Assembly: GCF_036226605.1 (NCBI RefSeq)
Contig: NZ_CP109000.1
Coordinates: 2,662,501 to 2,726,500 of the forward strand
Source: Streptomyces sp. NBC_00704
Lineage (GTDB): Bacteria > Actinomycetota > Actinomycetes > Streptomycetales > Streptomycetaceae
Length of the DNA stretch: 64,000 nt
Direction of reading: 5' to 3'
This document shows positions 9,165 to 17,125 of the stretch, in pieces (the stretch's first letter is position 1; each line of letters opens with the position of its first letter). The translations under genes and the position numbers were made by a program. A model generated the notes under the pieces. The model saw only the letters and a program-made list of their open reading frames with translations. It was not told where the DNA came from and did not search any database.

Positions 9165-10478
9165 ATGAACCCTCGTCCTAGTCACAGCTCGCTCCCCAAG
9201 CCCGGCCGGTCGGCCTACGGGTTGGCGACGGCTGTCGTCCTGGTCCTCATACCCGTGGTCGTGCTGGTCGGCGGCGACCAGGTGCAGGCCTTCCTCAACT
9301 TCGGTGCGGGCGTCCTGTCGCTGGTATGCCTGACCTGCTCGGTCATCTGGGGCCTCGTCGCCCAGGACCGGCTCATCCTCAACACGCGTCAGCGGATCCT
9401 CGCCCAGGGCATCCACCGCGTGACCGCCGTGGGCTCCATCGCGTTCCTCGTGGTGCACATCACCGTCAAGCTGGCCCTGGAGCACACCGTCCTGATCGCC
9501 GCGCTGATCCCCTTCAGCCTGGGCGTCAAGGGCAGCGCCGGGCTCATCGGCCTCGGCTCCCTGGCCGCACTCCTCATGATCTTCGTGGGCATCACCGGCG
9601 CACTGCGCAACCAGTTCGCCGCACCGGCCGAGGTCGCCGCCCGCTGGCGGGCGATGCACATGCTGGCCTACCCGGCACTGTGCGCGGCCCTGATCCACGG
9701 CCTGTACGCGGGCCGCGCGGCCAAGCCGTTCTTCATGATCTCCTACGAGCTCTGCCTGGTGGGCGTCATGGCCGCCCTCGCGCTGCGCGCCGCGCCGCGC
9801 CCGTTCAAGCGCAAGGTCGCCGACCGCATCACCGGCCTCCTGGGGACGCAGGACCGCTACGAGATGGACGGCCTCGAGGCCTCACGCGCGCGCGTGGCGG
9901 AGACCGGGTCGTCCTCGCTGCCCGGCTACGAGGGCCGCTCCGGCCGCTCGCCGCTGACCGACACCATGAGCTCCACGCGCATGTCCCCGCCGGCGTCGCC
10001 CATGTACGACACCCCCGCCACCCCGGAGCCCGCCAACGGCTTCGCGGCCGCCTACCGCGCCGTCAACACGCCGCCGCGCGGTCAGCAGCAGCCCTACGTG
10101 GCCGACCAGACGGCACGCATGGGCATGCCGTTCGACCTGCAGCAGGCCACGGAGGCGATCCCGCGGGCCGACAACGGCGGCAGCACCTCGGGCAGTTGGC
10201 CGATTCCGTCCCCGCCGCCGGTCGGCGAGGCCCCGCCGTCCGCCTACGACCCCCTCCAGGACACGGGATTCAACATCCCGGTCTATGGCAATTCGGGCGC
10301 CGGCGGATACGGCTCACGTGACGTGTACGACACCGGTGAGACGAATCAGGCCTACGGCGCGTACAACCAGAACGACACGTACAACAGCGGTCCCGCCAGT
10401 GAACCATCGCCCGGCGCGTCCTTCGACGCTCCGGGTTCGGGCGAACCTTGGAACACGCCTTCCGGAGGCTATAGGTGA
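9165..10478 (+). CDS. Membrane cytochrome b / ferric reductase-like protein
   Basis: 437 residues from the ATG at 9165 (CGGAG 8 nt upstream). The first ~230 residues hold six hydrophobic helices (for example LATAVVLVLIPVVVLVGG, GVLSLVCLTCSVIWGLV, GLIGLGSLAALLMIFVGITG) with conserved histidines in helices 3 and 5 (GIHRVT, VVHITVKLAL, RAMHMLAY, LIHGLYAG), consistent with a bis-His haem-binding cytochrome b / ferric-reductase-like fold. The remaining ~200 residues are a Pro/Gly/Tyr-rich cytoplasmic tail without obvious structure. The stop overlaps the start of the NuoF-ferredoxin gene (GTGA). The two probably form one redox unit in which the partner feeds electrons from NAD(P)H to the membrane haem. 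The substrate is unknown. Confidence 0.75.
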   Translation: MNPRPSHSSLPKPGRSAYGLATAVVLVLIPVVVLVGGDQVQAFLNFGAGVLSLVCLTCSVIWGLVAQDRLILNTRQRILAQGIHRVTAVGSIAFLVVHITVKLALEHTVLIAALIPFSLGVKGSAGLIGLGSLAALLMIFVGITGALRNQFAAPAEVAARWRAMHMLAYPALCAALIHGLYAGRAAKPFFMISYELCLVGVMAALALRAAPRPFKRKVADRITGLLGTQDRYEMDGLEASRARVAETGSSSLPGYEGRSGRSPLTDTMSSTRMSPPASPMYDTPATPEPANGFAAAYRAVNTPPRGQQQPYVADQTARMGMPFDLQQATEAIPRADNGGSTSGSWPIPSPPPVGEAPPSAYDPLQDTGFNIPVYGNSGAGGYGSRDVYDTGETNQAYGAYNQNDTYNSGPASEPSPGASFDAPGSGEPWNTPSGGYR

Positions 10479-12085
10479 ACGAGGCCCTGCCCGACGTCCC
10501 AGAAGTCCGCGTGGTCGGCCTTCCGCAGCTCACGTCGGGCTTCGACCTTGTCGAACGACTGGATCTGCCCATGCACCTCAAGGTGCACGGGCCGCTCGAA
10601 CCCCTGGGCGGAGAGGCCCTCGCGAAGCTCTCCGAGAACATCAACCTGAAGGGCCGCGGCGGCGCGGGCTTCCCCTTCCACAAGAAGCTGCGCTCGGTCG
10701 CCGAGGCCGCGATCAAGCGCGGCGTCCGCCCGGTCGTCGTCGTCAACGGCAGCGAGGACGAACCGGCCTGCCGCAAGGACACGGTGCTGATCAACCGTGC
10801 CCCGCATCTCATCCTGGACGGCGCGCTGCTGGTCGCGGAGGCACTGGGAGCCCGCACGCTCGTGGTGGGGGTCACCCGCGAATCCACCCAGCGGTCCATG
10901 GAGGCCGCCCTCGCCGAACGCGGCCTCAGCAACGGCCGCAGATCGGCGCTCAAGGCATTCGTCCAGCGCAACCCCATCCGCATGGTCACCGGCGCCGCGG
11001 CGTCGCTGATCCGCTCCATCGACGGCGGCCCGCCGATCCCGCCCGGCCGCAAGGTCAGCGCCTCGCAGAACGGCGTCGGGGGCGCGCCGACGCTGCTGTC
11101 CAACGCCGAGACGTTCGCGCAGCTGGCCATCGCCGCCCGCATCGGCCCCGAGCGCTACGGCAACACCGGCCTGTACGACGAGCCGGGCACCGTCATGCTG
11201 ACGGTCTCCGGCGCCGTCGCCCGCCCGATGGTGATCGAGGTCCCCACCGGCGTCCCGCTGCGTTACGTGCTGCAGCTCGCCGGCGCCCCGCCGGTGCCCC
11301 AGGGCGTGCTGACCGGCGGGTACCACGGCAAGTGGATCGACGCGGCTACGGTCAACGAGGCGATCGTCTCCCGCAACTCCCTGGATGCGGTGGGCGGGGC
11401 GCTCGGCGCCGGCGCGATCCTGCCGATCAGCCAGGAGACCTGCCCCCTGGGCGAGTCGCTGCGCGTGGCCCAGTGGCTGGCCGACGAGAGCGCGGGCCAG
11501 TGCGGTCCCTGCTACCTGGGTCTGCCCGCCGCCGCGCGCGGGATGGAGGACATCCTCAACGGAGGCGGTCCGGCCGCCCTGGAGGCGCTCAAGCAGGTCG
11601 CCAAGAACGTCAAGCGACGCGGAGCCTGCTCGCATCCGGACGGTTCCGCGATGTTCCTCGAGTCGACCATCAAGGCGTTCACCGACGACTTGGCCGCGCA
11701 TGTCCTCGGCAACGGCTGCGGACGGCCCGTGGAGGGCGTTCTGCCGCTCTTCGAGGCCGGCATGGCCCCGGCGGGCATCACGAGCGGCAACGCGCAGGAG
11801 GAGAGCGGCTCCAGCCGCCAGAAGATCTTCGTGGACTGGACGCTGTGCCGCGGGCACGGCCTGTGCGCCGACATCCTCCCGGAGGTCTTCCAGCTCGGCG
11901 CGGACGGCTTCCCGACGGTGGCCCAGGCCAAGGTGCCGCAGTACGCCGAGGCCAAAGCTCTACGCGCGGTGCGTCGCTGCCCGGCGCTGGCCCTGCGCAT
12001 CGAGGAGGACACGCGCGCGCAGGCGCCGGCCCGCAACCTCCCGGTCCTCTCCCAGGGCCGCGGCCGCCGCGCCCTGGGCCGCTGA
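10475..12085 (+). CDS. NuoF-like NADH-binding flavoprotein fused to a ferredoxin domain
   Basis: 536 residues, GTG start overlapping the upstream membrane gene by 4 bp. Domain order: NuoF-type FMN/NADH domain with KGRGGAGFPFHKK near residue 57 and VVNGSEDEPACRKDT; an SLBB segment (VIEVPTGVPLRYVLQLAG) near 260; an Fe-S binding region with GQCGPCYLG and GACSHPDG supplying the four Cys of a 4Fe-4S cluster; and a C-terminal ferredoxin domain (CRGHGLCAD, later RRCPALAL) whose C-x5-C...CP pattern suggests a 3Fe-4S cluster. It is not part of a nuo operon: no other complex I subunit is nearby. Together with the cytochrome b-like protein it probably forms an NAD(P)H-to-haem electron chain. Electron donor and acceptor are inference. 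Confidence 0.8.
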   Translation: MNEALPDVPEVRVVGLPQLTSGFDLVERLDLPMHLKVHGPLEPLGGEALAKLSENINLKGRGGAGFPFHKKLRSVAEAAIKRGVRPVVVVNGSEDEPACRKDTVLINRAPHLILDGALLVAEALGARTLVVGVTRESTQRSMEAALAERGLSNGRRSALKAFVQRNPIRMVTGAAASLIRSIDGGPPIPPGRKVSASQNGVGGAPTLLSNAETFAQLAIAARIGPERYGNTGLYDEPGTVMLTVSGAVARPMVIEVPTGVPLRYVLQLAGAPPVPQGVLTGGYHGKWIDAATVNEAIVSRNSLDAVGGALGAGAILPISQETCPLGESLRVAQWLADESAGQCGPCYLGLPAAARGMEDILNGGGPAALEALKQVAKNVKRRGACSHPDGSAMFLESTIKAFTDDLAAHVLGNGCGRPVEGVLPLFEAGMAPAGITSGNAQEESGSSRQKIFVDWTLCRGHGLCADILPEVFQLGADGFPTVAQAKVPQYAEAKALRAVRRCPALALRIEEDTRAQAPARNLPVLSQGRGRRALGR

Positions 12086-12132
12086 GCCGTACACCCCCGC
12101 CACGGCGAAGAGCTGGGGCAAGGAACGAGGGA

Positions 12133-12182
12133 CACGCGCGTGTGGGGGCCGCCTGACGACAGGCGGCCCCCACACGCGCGTG
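12133..12182 (+). terminator. Strong hairpin terminator after the NuoF-like gene
   Basis: A perfect 23-bp stem (12133-12155 with 12160-12182) with a 4-nt loop lies 47 nt downstream of the stop. There is no T-run, as is common in Streptomyces. Confidence 0.8.
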
Positions 12183-12200
12183 CCAACGACCCGTGAACAC

Positions 12201-12240
12201 AAGAAAGATCCCGCCGGATCGCATCCGATCCGGCGGGATC
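12201..12240 (-). terminator. Terminator downstream of tRNA-Ala 1
   Basis: A perfect 14-bp stem (12207-12220 with 12227-12240, GATCCCGCCGGATC) is followed on the minus strand by TTTCTTG. It lies directly 3' of the tRNA gene that ends at 12246. Confidence 0.85.
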
Positions 12241-12245
12241 TGCTG

Positions 12246-12318
12246 TGGAGCTAAGGAGAATTGAACTCCTGACCTCCTGCATGCCATGCAGGCGCTCTAC
12301 CAACTGAGCTATAGCCCC
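12246..12318 (-). tRNA. tRNA-Ala (anticodon GGC)
   Basis: A 73-nt cloverleaf: acceptor stem GGGGCTA / TAGCTCC with one G-U pair and discriminator A; D-arm GCTCAGTTGGTAGAGC; anticodon stem CCTGC/GCAGG with loop ATGGCAT giving anticodon GGC; T-arm AGGAGTTCAATTCTCCT. CCA is not encoded. It is identical to the second copy at 15678-15750. Confidence 0.97.
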
Positions 12319-12479
12319 TCATGGTCGAACGGCGAAGCCGCTCATCGACCGTGCCGCCCGGTTTCCCCGGCGGCGACGCCAACATTACCGGTACGACCGG
12401 TGGAGCACCAAATCGTTTCCGCCCTGCCCGATTTCGCCCCATACAACCGCTTTGCGGCGCGGGTTCCCGTCGAAGGCCG

Positions 12480-12713
12480 TCAGGCGGTGACGAACGAATA
12501 GAACCGCTTGAGCGTGCAGTGCTCCTCCAGGAGACGCCCGTAGATCGGCTCGCCCTCCAGTTCCCGGTACGTCTCGATCGGGTCGCCCTTTATGATCAGC
12601 GCCCGCGCGCATTCCTCGCACCAGTACTGGTAGTCGGGGTTGACCGGCTCCATGTCACGGACGATCGGGGTGCCGCTGCCGCACCAGTCGCACTTTCGCC
12701 TGTGTGCACCCAT
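12480..12713 (-). CDS. Small putative zinc-binding protein, unknown function
   Basis: A 77-residue protein with two CxxC pairs (CDWCGSG near residue 8 and WCEECARAL near residue 32), spaced as in a zinc ribbon. The C-terminal half is charged (YRELEGEPIYGRLLEEH). It starts 3 nt after the stop of another small zinc-ribbon gene, so the two are probably co-transcribed and co-translated. I recognise it only as a conserved Streptomyces-type hypothetical, and its function is unknown. Confidence 0.75.
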   Translation of the reverse strand: MGAHRRKCDWCGSGTPIVRDMEPVNPDYQYWCEECARALIIKGDPIETYRELEGEPIYGRLLEEHCTLKRFYSFVTA

Positions 12714-12716
12714 CGA

Positions 12717-12890
12717 TCAGCTCCAGCTGTGGCCGCAGGCCGTGCACACGTAGGAAGTCCCGCCGTTGTCACCGAGCACCAGGGCCACATGACCGGAACC
12801 GCAGGAGGGGCAGCTGAGCCGGGTGGCCTTGTCCGGTGTCAACGCCGCTTCGGAGAGATGGCCGACCTCTCCGAGGATGCTCGCAGGCAT
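12717..12890 (-). CDS. Small zinc-ribbon protein, 57 aa
   Basis: A 58-codon ORF starting MPASILGEVGHL and ending ACGHSWS. It contains CPSCGSG and YVCTACGHSW, a clean CxxC-x18-CxxC zinc ribbon like those in TFIIS/RPB9-type or regulatory ribbon proteins. The pairing with the following gene (3-nt gap) and the purifying look of both ribbons argue that it is real. No catalytic domain is visible; a role in nucleic-acid or protein contact is a guess. Confidence 0.7.
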   Translation of the reverse strand: MPASILGEVGHLSEAALTPDKATRLSCPSCGSGHVALVLGDNGGTSYVCTACGHSWS

Positions 12891-12959
12891 CGCTACTCCC
12901 TCCCGTCGGGCCGCGCCCCCTTCCGGCCGTTTGATTCTGCCACGGCCGGAGCAATACGG

Positions 12960-14462
12960 TCAGCGACGCCTCAGTACCAGTCCGGACACGGCACCGAGGA
13001 CTGCTGTCGTAGCGAGCGCGAACATGCATGTGAGAAGCGCTTCCGCAGAGGTATACGCCGCCGGGGCCCCAAGTGACTCAAGCCGGTTGAAGAACAGTGT
13101 TCCGAAGACCGCCACGCCGATCAGCTGCCCCAGCTGGGTCACCGTGGCGAGCAGTCCGCTGGCGTCCGCCGCGTCCTCGGGCCGCACCGCGGCCAGCGCC
13201 CCGGTCAGCGTCGGGCTGAAGGCGAGCGCGAGTCCGGCGCCCACGCCGGCGTACGCGACGAACAGCCACGCGCCCCCGTGGTCACCGCCCTTGAAGGCCA
13301 GACCCACACCGGTCACCGACAGTGCGGTGAGCACGAACCCGACCGTGGCCGGCGACCGCCGCCAGGGTTCGGGCCACCTGCGCCAGGTCAGCCCGACCAC
13401 CCCGAAGACGACCGCGGTCGGCGCGAACGTGAGACCGGCGCGCAGCGCGCTGTAGCCGAGGCCGCCCTGGACATGCAGCGTCAGAACGAAGAGGAAGCCG
13501 CCGTTGACCGCCATCACGGCCATGACGCGCAGCACGGCCAGGCCCATCCCCGGGTGCCGCAGCACCCGCGGCGCGATCAACGGGGAACCGCCGCGCCGGG
13601 CCAGCCGCACCTCGTAACCGCAGAAGGCGACGAACACGAGCGCGCCGACGGCCAGCGACAGCCAGGACCACCACGGCCAGCCCTCGTCCTGCCCGAGCAC
13701 CAGCGGCACCGTGACCAGCGACACGGCCGCGCCCAGGAGCACGAGACCGGGCCAGTCCGACCCGCGCGCCCCCTCGCGCGCCGCTCGCCCCGCCGCGTCC
13801 CGCCCCACGCCCCCGCCCCGCGGCAGAACGCGCCTGCCGACGGCCAGCAGGACGAGGCCCACGGGCACGTTGACGAGGAACACCGGCCGCCAGCCCGCGC
13901 CCAGCAGGTCGGCGCTGACCAGCACGCCGCCCACCACCTGCCCGGCCGCCGCGCCGACGGCGATCACCGCCGAGTAGACGCCCAGCGCCCGCACCCGGGC
14001 CTCGCCCGTGAACGTGCGCTGGATCAGGCTGAGCACCTGCGGGATCATCACCGCCGACCCGGCGCCCTGCACCAGCCGGAACACGATCAGCTCGGCGCTC
14101 CCCCGGGCCAGTCCGCAGGCCAGCGACGCCGCGGTGAACAGCGCGAGCCCGACGAGGTGAACCCGGCCGTGCCCGAACCGGTCGCCGAGGCGCGCGCCGG
14201 TGATCAGCAGCACGGAGTAGGTGATGGCATAGCCGGCGACGACCAGTTGCAGGTCCGCGCCGGAGGCGTTCAGGTCGGAACCGATCGTGGGGGCCGCGAC
14301 GTTCACGATGAAGACGTCCAGCAGTGCCATGAACTGAGCTGCCAGCACGACCGCCAGCAACCGCCGGGGCCGATTGTCAGTGCCGGGGGCTTTACTGGCG
14401 ACAGGACGTGAAACGGGTGGAACGGGTGCGGGGACCGGGCTCGTCCCGGAAGTCGTCGTCAT
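12960..14462 (-). CDS. MFS transporter, DHA2 (EmrB/QacA) type
   Basis: 500 residues with about 14 hydrophobic helices, the DHA2 drug:proton antiporter layout. Visible signatures are MALLDVFIVNVAAPTIGSDL (helix 1 motif of the family), the motif A-like GARLGDRFGHGR after helix 2, and the helix 5 antiporter-type segment AVGAAAGQVVGGVLV. The ATG at 14462 is used, although several upstream in-frame starts exist and the ribosome site is weak. It is divergent from a transcriptional regulator, 94 bp apart, the usual pairing for an inducible exporter. The substrate cannot be told from sequence. Confidence 0.9.
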   Translation of the reverse strand: MTTTSGTSPVPAPVPPVSRPVASKAPGTDNRPRRLLAVVLAAQFMALLDVFIVNVAAPTIGSDLNASGADLQLVVAGYAITYSVLLITGARLGDRFGHGRVHLVGLALFTAASLACGLARGSAELIVFRLVQGAGSAVMIPQVLSLIQRTFTGEARVRALGVYSAVIAVGAAAGQVVGGVLVSADLLGAGWRPVFLVNVPVGLVLLAVGRRVLPRGGGVGRDAAGRAAREGARGSDWPGLVLLGAAVSLVTVPLVLGQDEGWPWWSWLSLAVGALVFVAFCGYEVRLARRGGSPLIAPRVLRHPGMGLAVLRVMAVMAVNGGFLFVLTLHVQGGLGYSALRAGLTFAPTAVVFGVVGLTWRRWPEPWRRSPATVGFVLTALSVTGVGLAFKGGDHGGAWLFVAYAGVGAGLALAFSPTLTGALAAVRPEDAADASGLLATVTQLGQLIGVAVFGTLFFNRLESLGAPAAYTSAEALLTCMFALATTAVLGAVSGLVLRRR

Positions 14463-14510
14463 GCCGTCGAGCGTGACGACGATCCGGTACGGGTGCCGAG
14501 AGCCCGCCGA

Positions 14511-14527
14511 TGCTGGTACTGACAGCA
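14511..14527. promoter_or_regulatory. Possible operator between exporter and regulator
   Basis: A short inverted repeat TGCTG-gtactga-CAGCA lies in the 94-bp divergent intergenic region, a plausible site for the adjacent helix-turn-helix protein. It is only 5 bp per arm, so it could be chance. Confidence 0.3.
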
Positions 14528-14556
14528 CCTGGCAGACGCCGGACGGGGGATCGACC

Positions 14557-15573
14557 ATGGGGGACGTGGGGAACGTGACGACGGGGAACGGCACGGCGGG
14601 AAGCGTGACGCCGCGCATCGTGGCGCCGGGGGCGTGGGCAGGCCCGGAGGCGAGGACCGCCGGGAGGCCGAGGGCGGCGGCCGGAGCGGGGGAAGAGACC
14701 GGGCACCCGCCCGGTGCGGGCCGGGCACATCGCCGCAGGCCCGAGCTGGCCGCCTTCCTGCGCGGCAGGCGCGCCCGCGTGACACCGGGCGACGTCGGGA
14801 TGCCGCCCGGTCTGCGGCGGCGCACACCGGGACTGCGGCGCGAGGAGGTCGCCCAGCTCTCGGGGGTGGGCGTCACCTGGTACACGTGGCTGGAGCAGGG
14901 GCGGCCGATCAACGCCTCCGCGCAGGTGCTGGACGCCGTGGCACGCACCCTGCGCCTCGACCCGCCGGAGCGGGAGCATCTGTACCACCTTGCGGAGGTT
15001 CCCTTCGCGTCTCCTCCCGAGGCGCTGGTGCAGAGCGTGGGTGCGGAGATCCAGGGCATCATCGACGCCCTGGCGCCCCGCCCTGCGGTCGTCTACAACT
15101 CGCGTTACGACATCCTGGCCGCCAACGCCGTCTACCGCGACCTGTTCATCGCTCCGACGGCCGGGGCGGCCGCCCGGGTGCCGGCGAACGCCATGTGGCG
15201 GCTGTTCACCGTGCCGGAGGAGGACTGCCCGCTGCTCTTCCGGGACCGTGAGCTGCGGATGATGGTGGCTACCCTGCGGGCGTCGTACGGGCTGCATGCG
15301 GGCGAGCCCGCGTGGGAGGACTTCATAGCCGAGCTGGCCCAGGCCAGTCCCCCTTTCGCGCAGCTCTGGGCCTCCGGTGACGTGGCGGAGCCGGGCCGAC
15401 GCGTGAAGGCCTTCCGGCACGGGACGGTGGGCGAGCTGCGGATGACGTCCACGTCACTGTCGATCGACGGGATGCCGGAGTGCCGGATCGTCGTCTACAC
15501 GCCGGACGACGAGGAGACGGCCCGCCGCACGGCCCTGCTGCGGAGGGAGACGACAAAAAATCCCGCCCCCTGA
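14557..15573 (+). CDS. Helix-turn-helix regulator with MmyB-like ligand domain
   Basis: 338 residues from the ATG at 14557 (GGGGGA 6 nt upstream). After a Gly/Ala-rich leader of ~60 residues comes an XRE-type helix-turn-helix (RREEVAQLSGVGVTWYTWLE followed by AQVLDAVARTLRLD), then a PAS-like MmyB domain (PAVVYNSRYDILAANAVYRD, ELRMTSTSLSIDGMPE) that in relatives binds fatty acids or other small ligands. It is divergent from the MFS exporter and likely controls it and itself. Its stop codon lies inside the terminator hairpin of the downstream tRNA gene. Confidence 0.85.
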   Translation: MGDVGNVTTGNGTAGSVTPRIVAPGAWAGPEARTAGRPRAAAGAGEETGHPPGAGRAHRRRPELAAFLRGRRARVTPGDVGMPPGLRRRTPGLRREEVAQLSGVGVTWYTWLEQGRPINASAQVLDAVARTLRLDPPEREHLYHLAEVPFASPPEALVQSVGAEIQGIIDALAPRPAVVYNSRYDILAANAVYRDLFIAPTAGAAARVPANAMWRLFTVPEEDCPLLFRDRELRMMVATLRASYGLHAGEPAWEDFIAELAQASPPFAQLWASGDVAEPGRRVKAFRHGTVGELRMTSTSLSIDGMPECRIVVYTPDDEETARRTALLRRETTKNPAP

Positions 15574-15583
15574 GGGACGGGAT
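15555..15583 (-). terminator. Terminator of tRNA-Ala 2, overlapping the regulator stop
   Basis: The hairpin at 15560-15583 (ATCCCG/CGGGAT plus CCC/GGG with one mismatch, loop CTGA) is followed on the minus strand by T6 (15555-15560). The TGA of the regulator gene lies within it, so it serves convergent transcripts. Confidence 0.7.
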
Positions 15584-15677
15584 CTTCGTGAACCGGTCTC
15601 GACCGGCTCTCACCGACTCCAGCGATCTTTGACAACTCAACAGAGTGTCCATCGACTGATGGAACCTAATCGATCTG

Positions 15678-15750
15678 TGGAGCTAAGGAGAATTGAACTC
15701 CTGACCTCCTGCATGCCATGCAGGCGCTCTACCAACTGAGCTATAGCCCC
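15678..15750 (-). tRNA. tRNA-Ala (anticodon GGC), second identical copy
   Basis: Same 73-nt sequence as 12246-12318, same strand, 3.43 kb away. Flanking DNA differs apart from a few bases, so identity is confined to the tRNA itself. Confidence 0.97.
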
Positions 15751-15844
15751 TTGCGTTCTTCCCGCTCCGCGGTGCGAACAAGAAGAACTTTAGCCTGCGA
15801 CCTGCCGGAAAGTGAAATCCGGCCCCCGCAGGCCGAGCGGCCGC

Positions 15845-16519
15845 TCAGTCGTCGTCGCCGAGCACCGGCTCGGGGAGGGTGCCGGCGTTGTGCTCCAGCA
15901 GACGCCAGCCGCGCGCGCCCTCGCCGAGGACCGACCAGCAGCAGTTGGAGAGGCCGCCGAGGCTCTCCCAGTTGTGCGCCTCCAGGCCGAGGAGGCGGCC
16001 GATCGTGGTGCGGATCGTGCCGCCGTGGCTGACGACGACGAGCGTGCCGTCCTCGGGCAGCTTCTCGGCGTGCCGCAGCACGACCGGGGCGGCGCGGTCG
16101 GCCACCTCGGTCTCCAGTTCGCCGCCGCCGCGGCGGACCGGCTCACCGCGCTTCCACGCGGTGTACTGCGCACCGTGGCGGGCGATGATCTCCTCGTGCG
16201 TCAGCCCCTGCCAGGAACCCGCGTACGTCTCGCGCAGGGCCTCGTCGTGGGTGACGGCGAGCCCGGTGAGCGCGGCCAGCTCGGCGGCCGTGTTCGCGGC
16301 GCGGGACAGGTCCGAGGCGACGATCGCGTCGGGCTGGAGGGAGGCCAGCAGCCGGGCGGAGCGGCGGGCCTGCGCCACGCCGGTCTCGGTCAGGGCGACG
16401 TCGGTCGTGCCCTGAAAGCGGCGCTCCACGTTCCAGGCGGTCTGCCCGTGCCGCCAGAGGATGACGCGACGGCCGCGCCCCGACTCGCGGGACGCGGCGC
16501 TCCGGGTGGGGGCAGTCAC
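15845..16519 (-). CDS. Histidine phosphatase family protein
   Basis: 224 residues from a GTG at 16519 that overlaps the rsfS stop (GTGA). It carries the branch-1 phosphoglycerate-mutase-like RHG motif (ILWRHGQTAWN near residue 22), LSRAANTAAEL with the second Arg, the Glu of the ETYAGSWQGLTHEE segment, and the late His of VVVSHGGTIRTT. It is probably a small-molecule phosphatase; the substrate is unknown. In actinobacteria this gene regularly follows rsfS. It is the last gene of the nadD-LCP-rsfS-phosphatase run. Confidence 0.92.
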   Translation of the reverse strand: MTAPTRSAASRESGRGRRVILWRHGQTAWNVERRFQGTTDVALTETGVAQARRSARLLASLQPDAIVASDLSRAANTAAELAALTGLAVTHDEALRETYAGSWQGLTHEEIIARHGAQYTAWKRGEPVRRGGGELETEVADRAAPVVLRHAEKLPEDGTLVVVSHGGTIRTTIGRLLGLEAHNWESLGGLSNCCWSVLGEGARGWRLLEHNAGTLPEPVLGDDD

Positions 16520-16962
16520 CGCAGGTCCCCGAATCCGGCGTCGGCGTCCTCCTCGGCCTGCAGCTCGGCGTGCTCCTGGGCCTTGCCGCGGGTCGCCTGG
16601 GCGTCGGCGGGCAGCTCCAGCTCGGGGCAGTCCTTCCACAGGCGCTCGAGGGCGTAGAAGACGCGCTCCTCGCTGTGCTGGACGTGGACGACGATGTCGA
16701 CGTAGTCGAGCAGGATCCAGCGGGCGTCGCGGTCGCCCTCACGGCGCACCGGCTTGACGCCGAGTTCCTTCTGGAGTCGCTCCTCGATCTCGTCGACGAT
16801 CGACTTGACCTGGCGGTCGTTGGGGGCGGAGGCCAGCAGGAAGGCGTCCGTGATCGACAGCACGTCGCTGACGTCGTAGGCGATGATGTCGTGCGCGAGC
16901 TTGTCGGCGGCCGCCTGCGCGGCGGTCTGGATGAGCTCGATGGAGCGGTCGGTGGCGGTCAC
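16516..16962 (-). CDS. rsfS: Ribosome silencing factor RsfS (Iojap)
   Basis: 148 residues from a GTG at 16962 (VTATDRSIEL); an ATG 60 nt further out lacks family similarity. RsfS binds ribosomal protein L14 and blocks subunit joining under poor nutrition. Recognisable family segments are IIAYDVSDVLSITDAFLLAS, EGDRDARWILLDYVDIVVHV and RVFYALERLWKDCPE. It has a short acidic C-terminal tail (LQAEEDADAGFGDL). It overlaps the phosphatase gene by 4 bp. Confidence 0.95.
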   Translation of the reverse strand: MTATDRSIELIQTAAQAAADKLAHDIIAYDVSDVLSITDAFLLASAPNDRQVKSIVDEIEERLQKELGVKPVRREGDRDARWILLDYVDIVVHVQHSEERVFYALERLWKDCPELELPADAQATRGKAQEHAELQAEEDADAGFGDLR

Positions 16963-17125
16963 TACGTGGCTTTCCGTCGGCGGACACTTGTCCCCAAGGG
17001 TCTCACGGACCGCCGACGCCACCCCACGCGATGAGCGGACCGCGCGGACAGGGGCCCGCCTCCGGCCCCCGCCCGGCCCTCTCCCCCGGCCCGCAGGACG
17101 CGGACCCGGGGGACGGTCGGTCGGC

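Noticed and set aside
12246..15750. Integrated mobile element between the tRNA-Ala copies
   Set aside because: No integrase, transposase or att-like duplication beyond the tRNA itself; the enclosed genes have normal composition.
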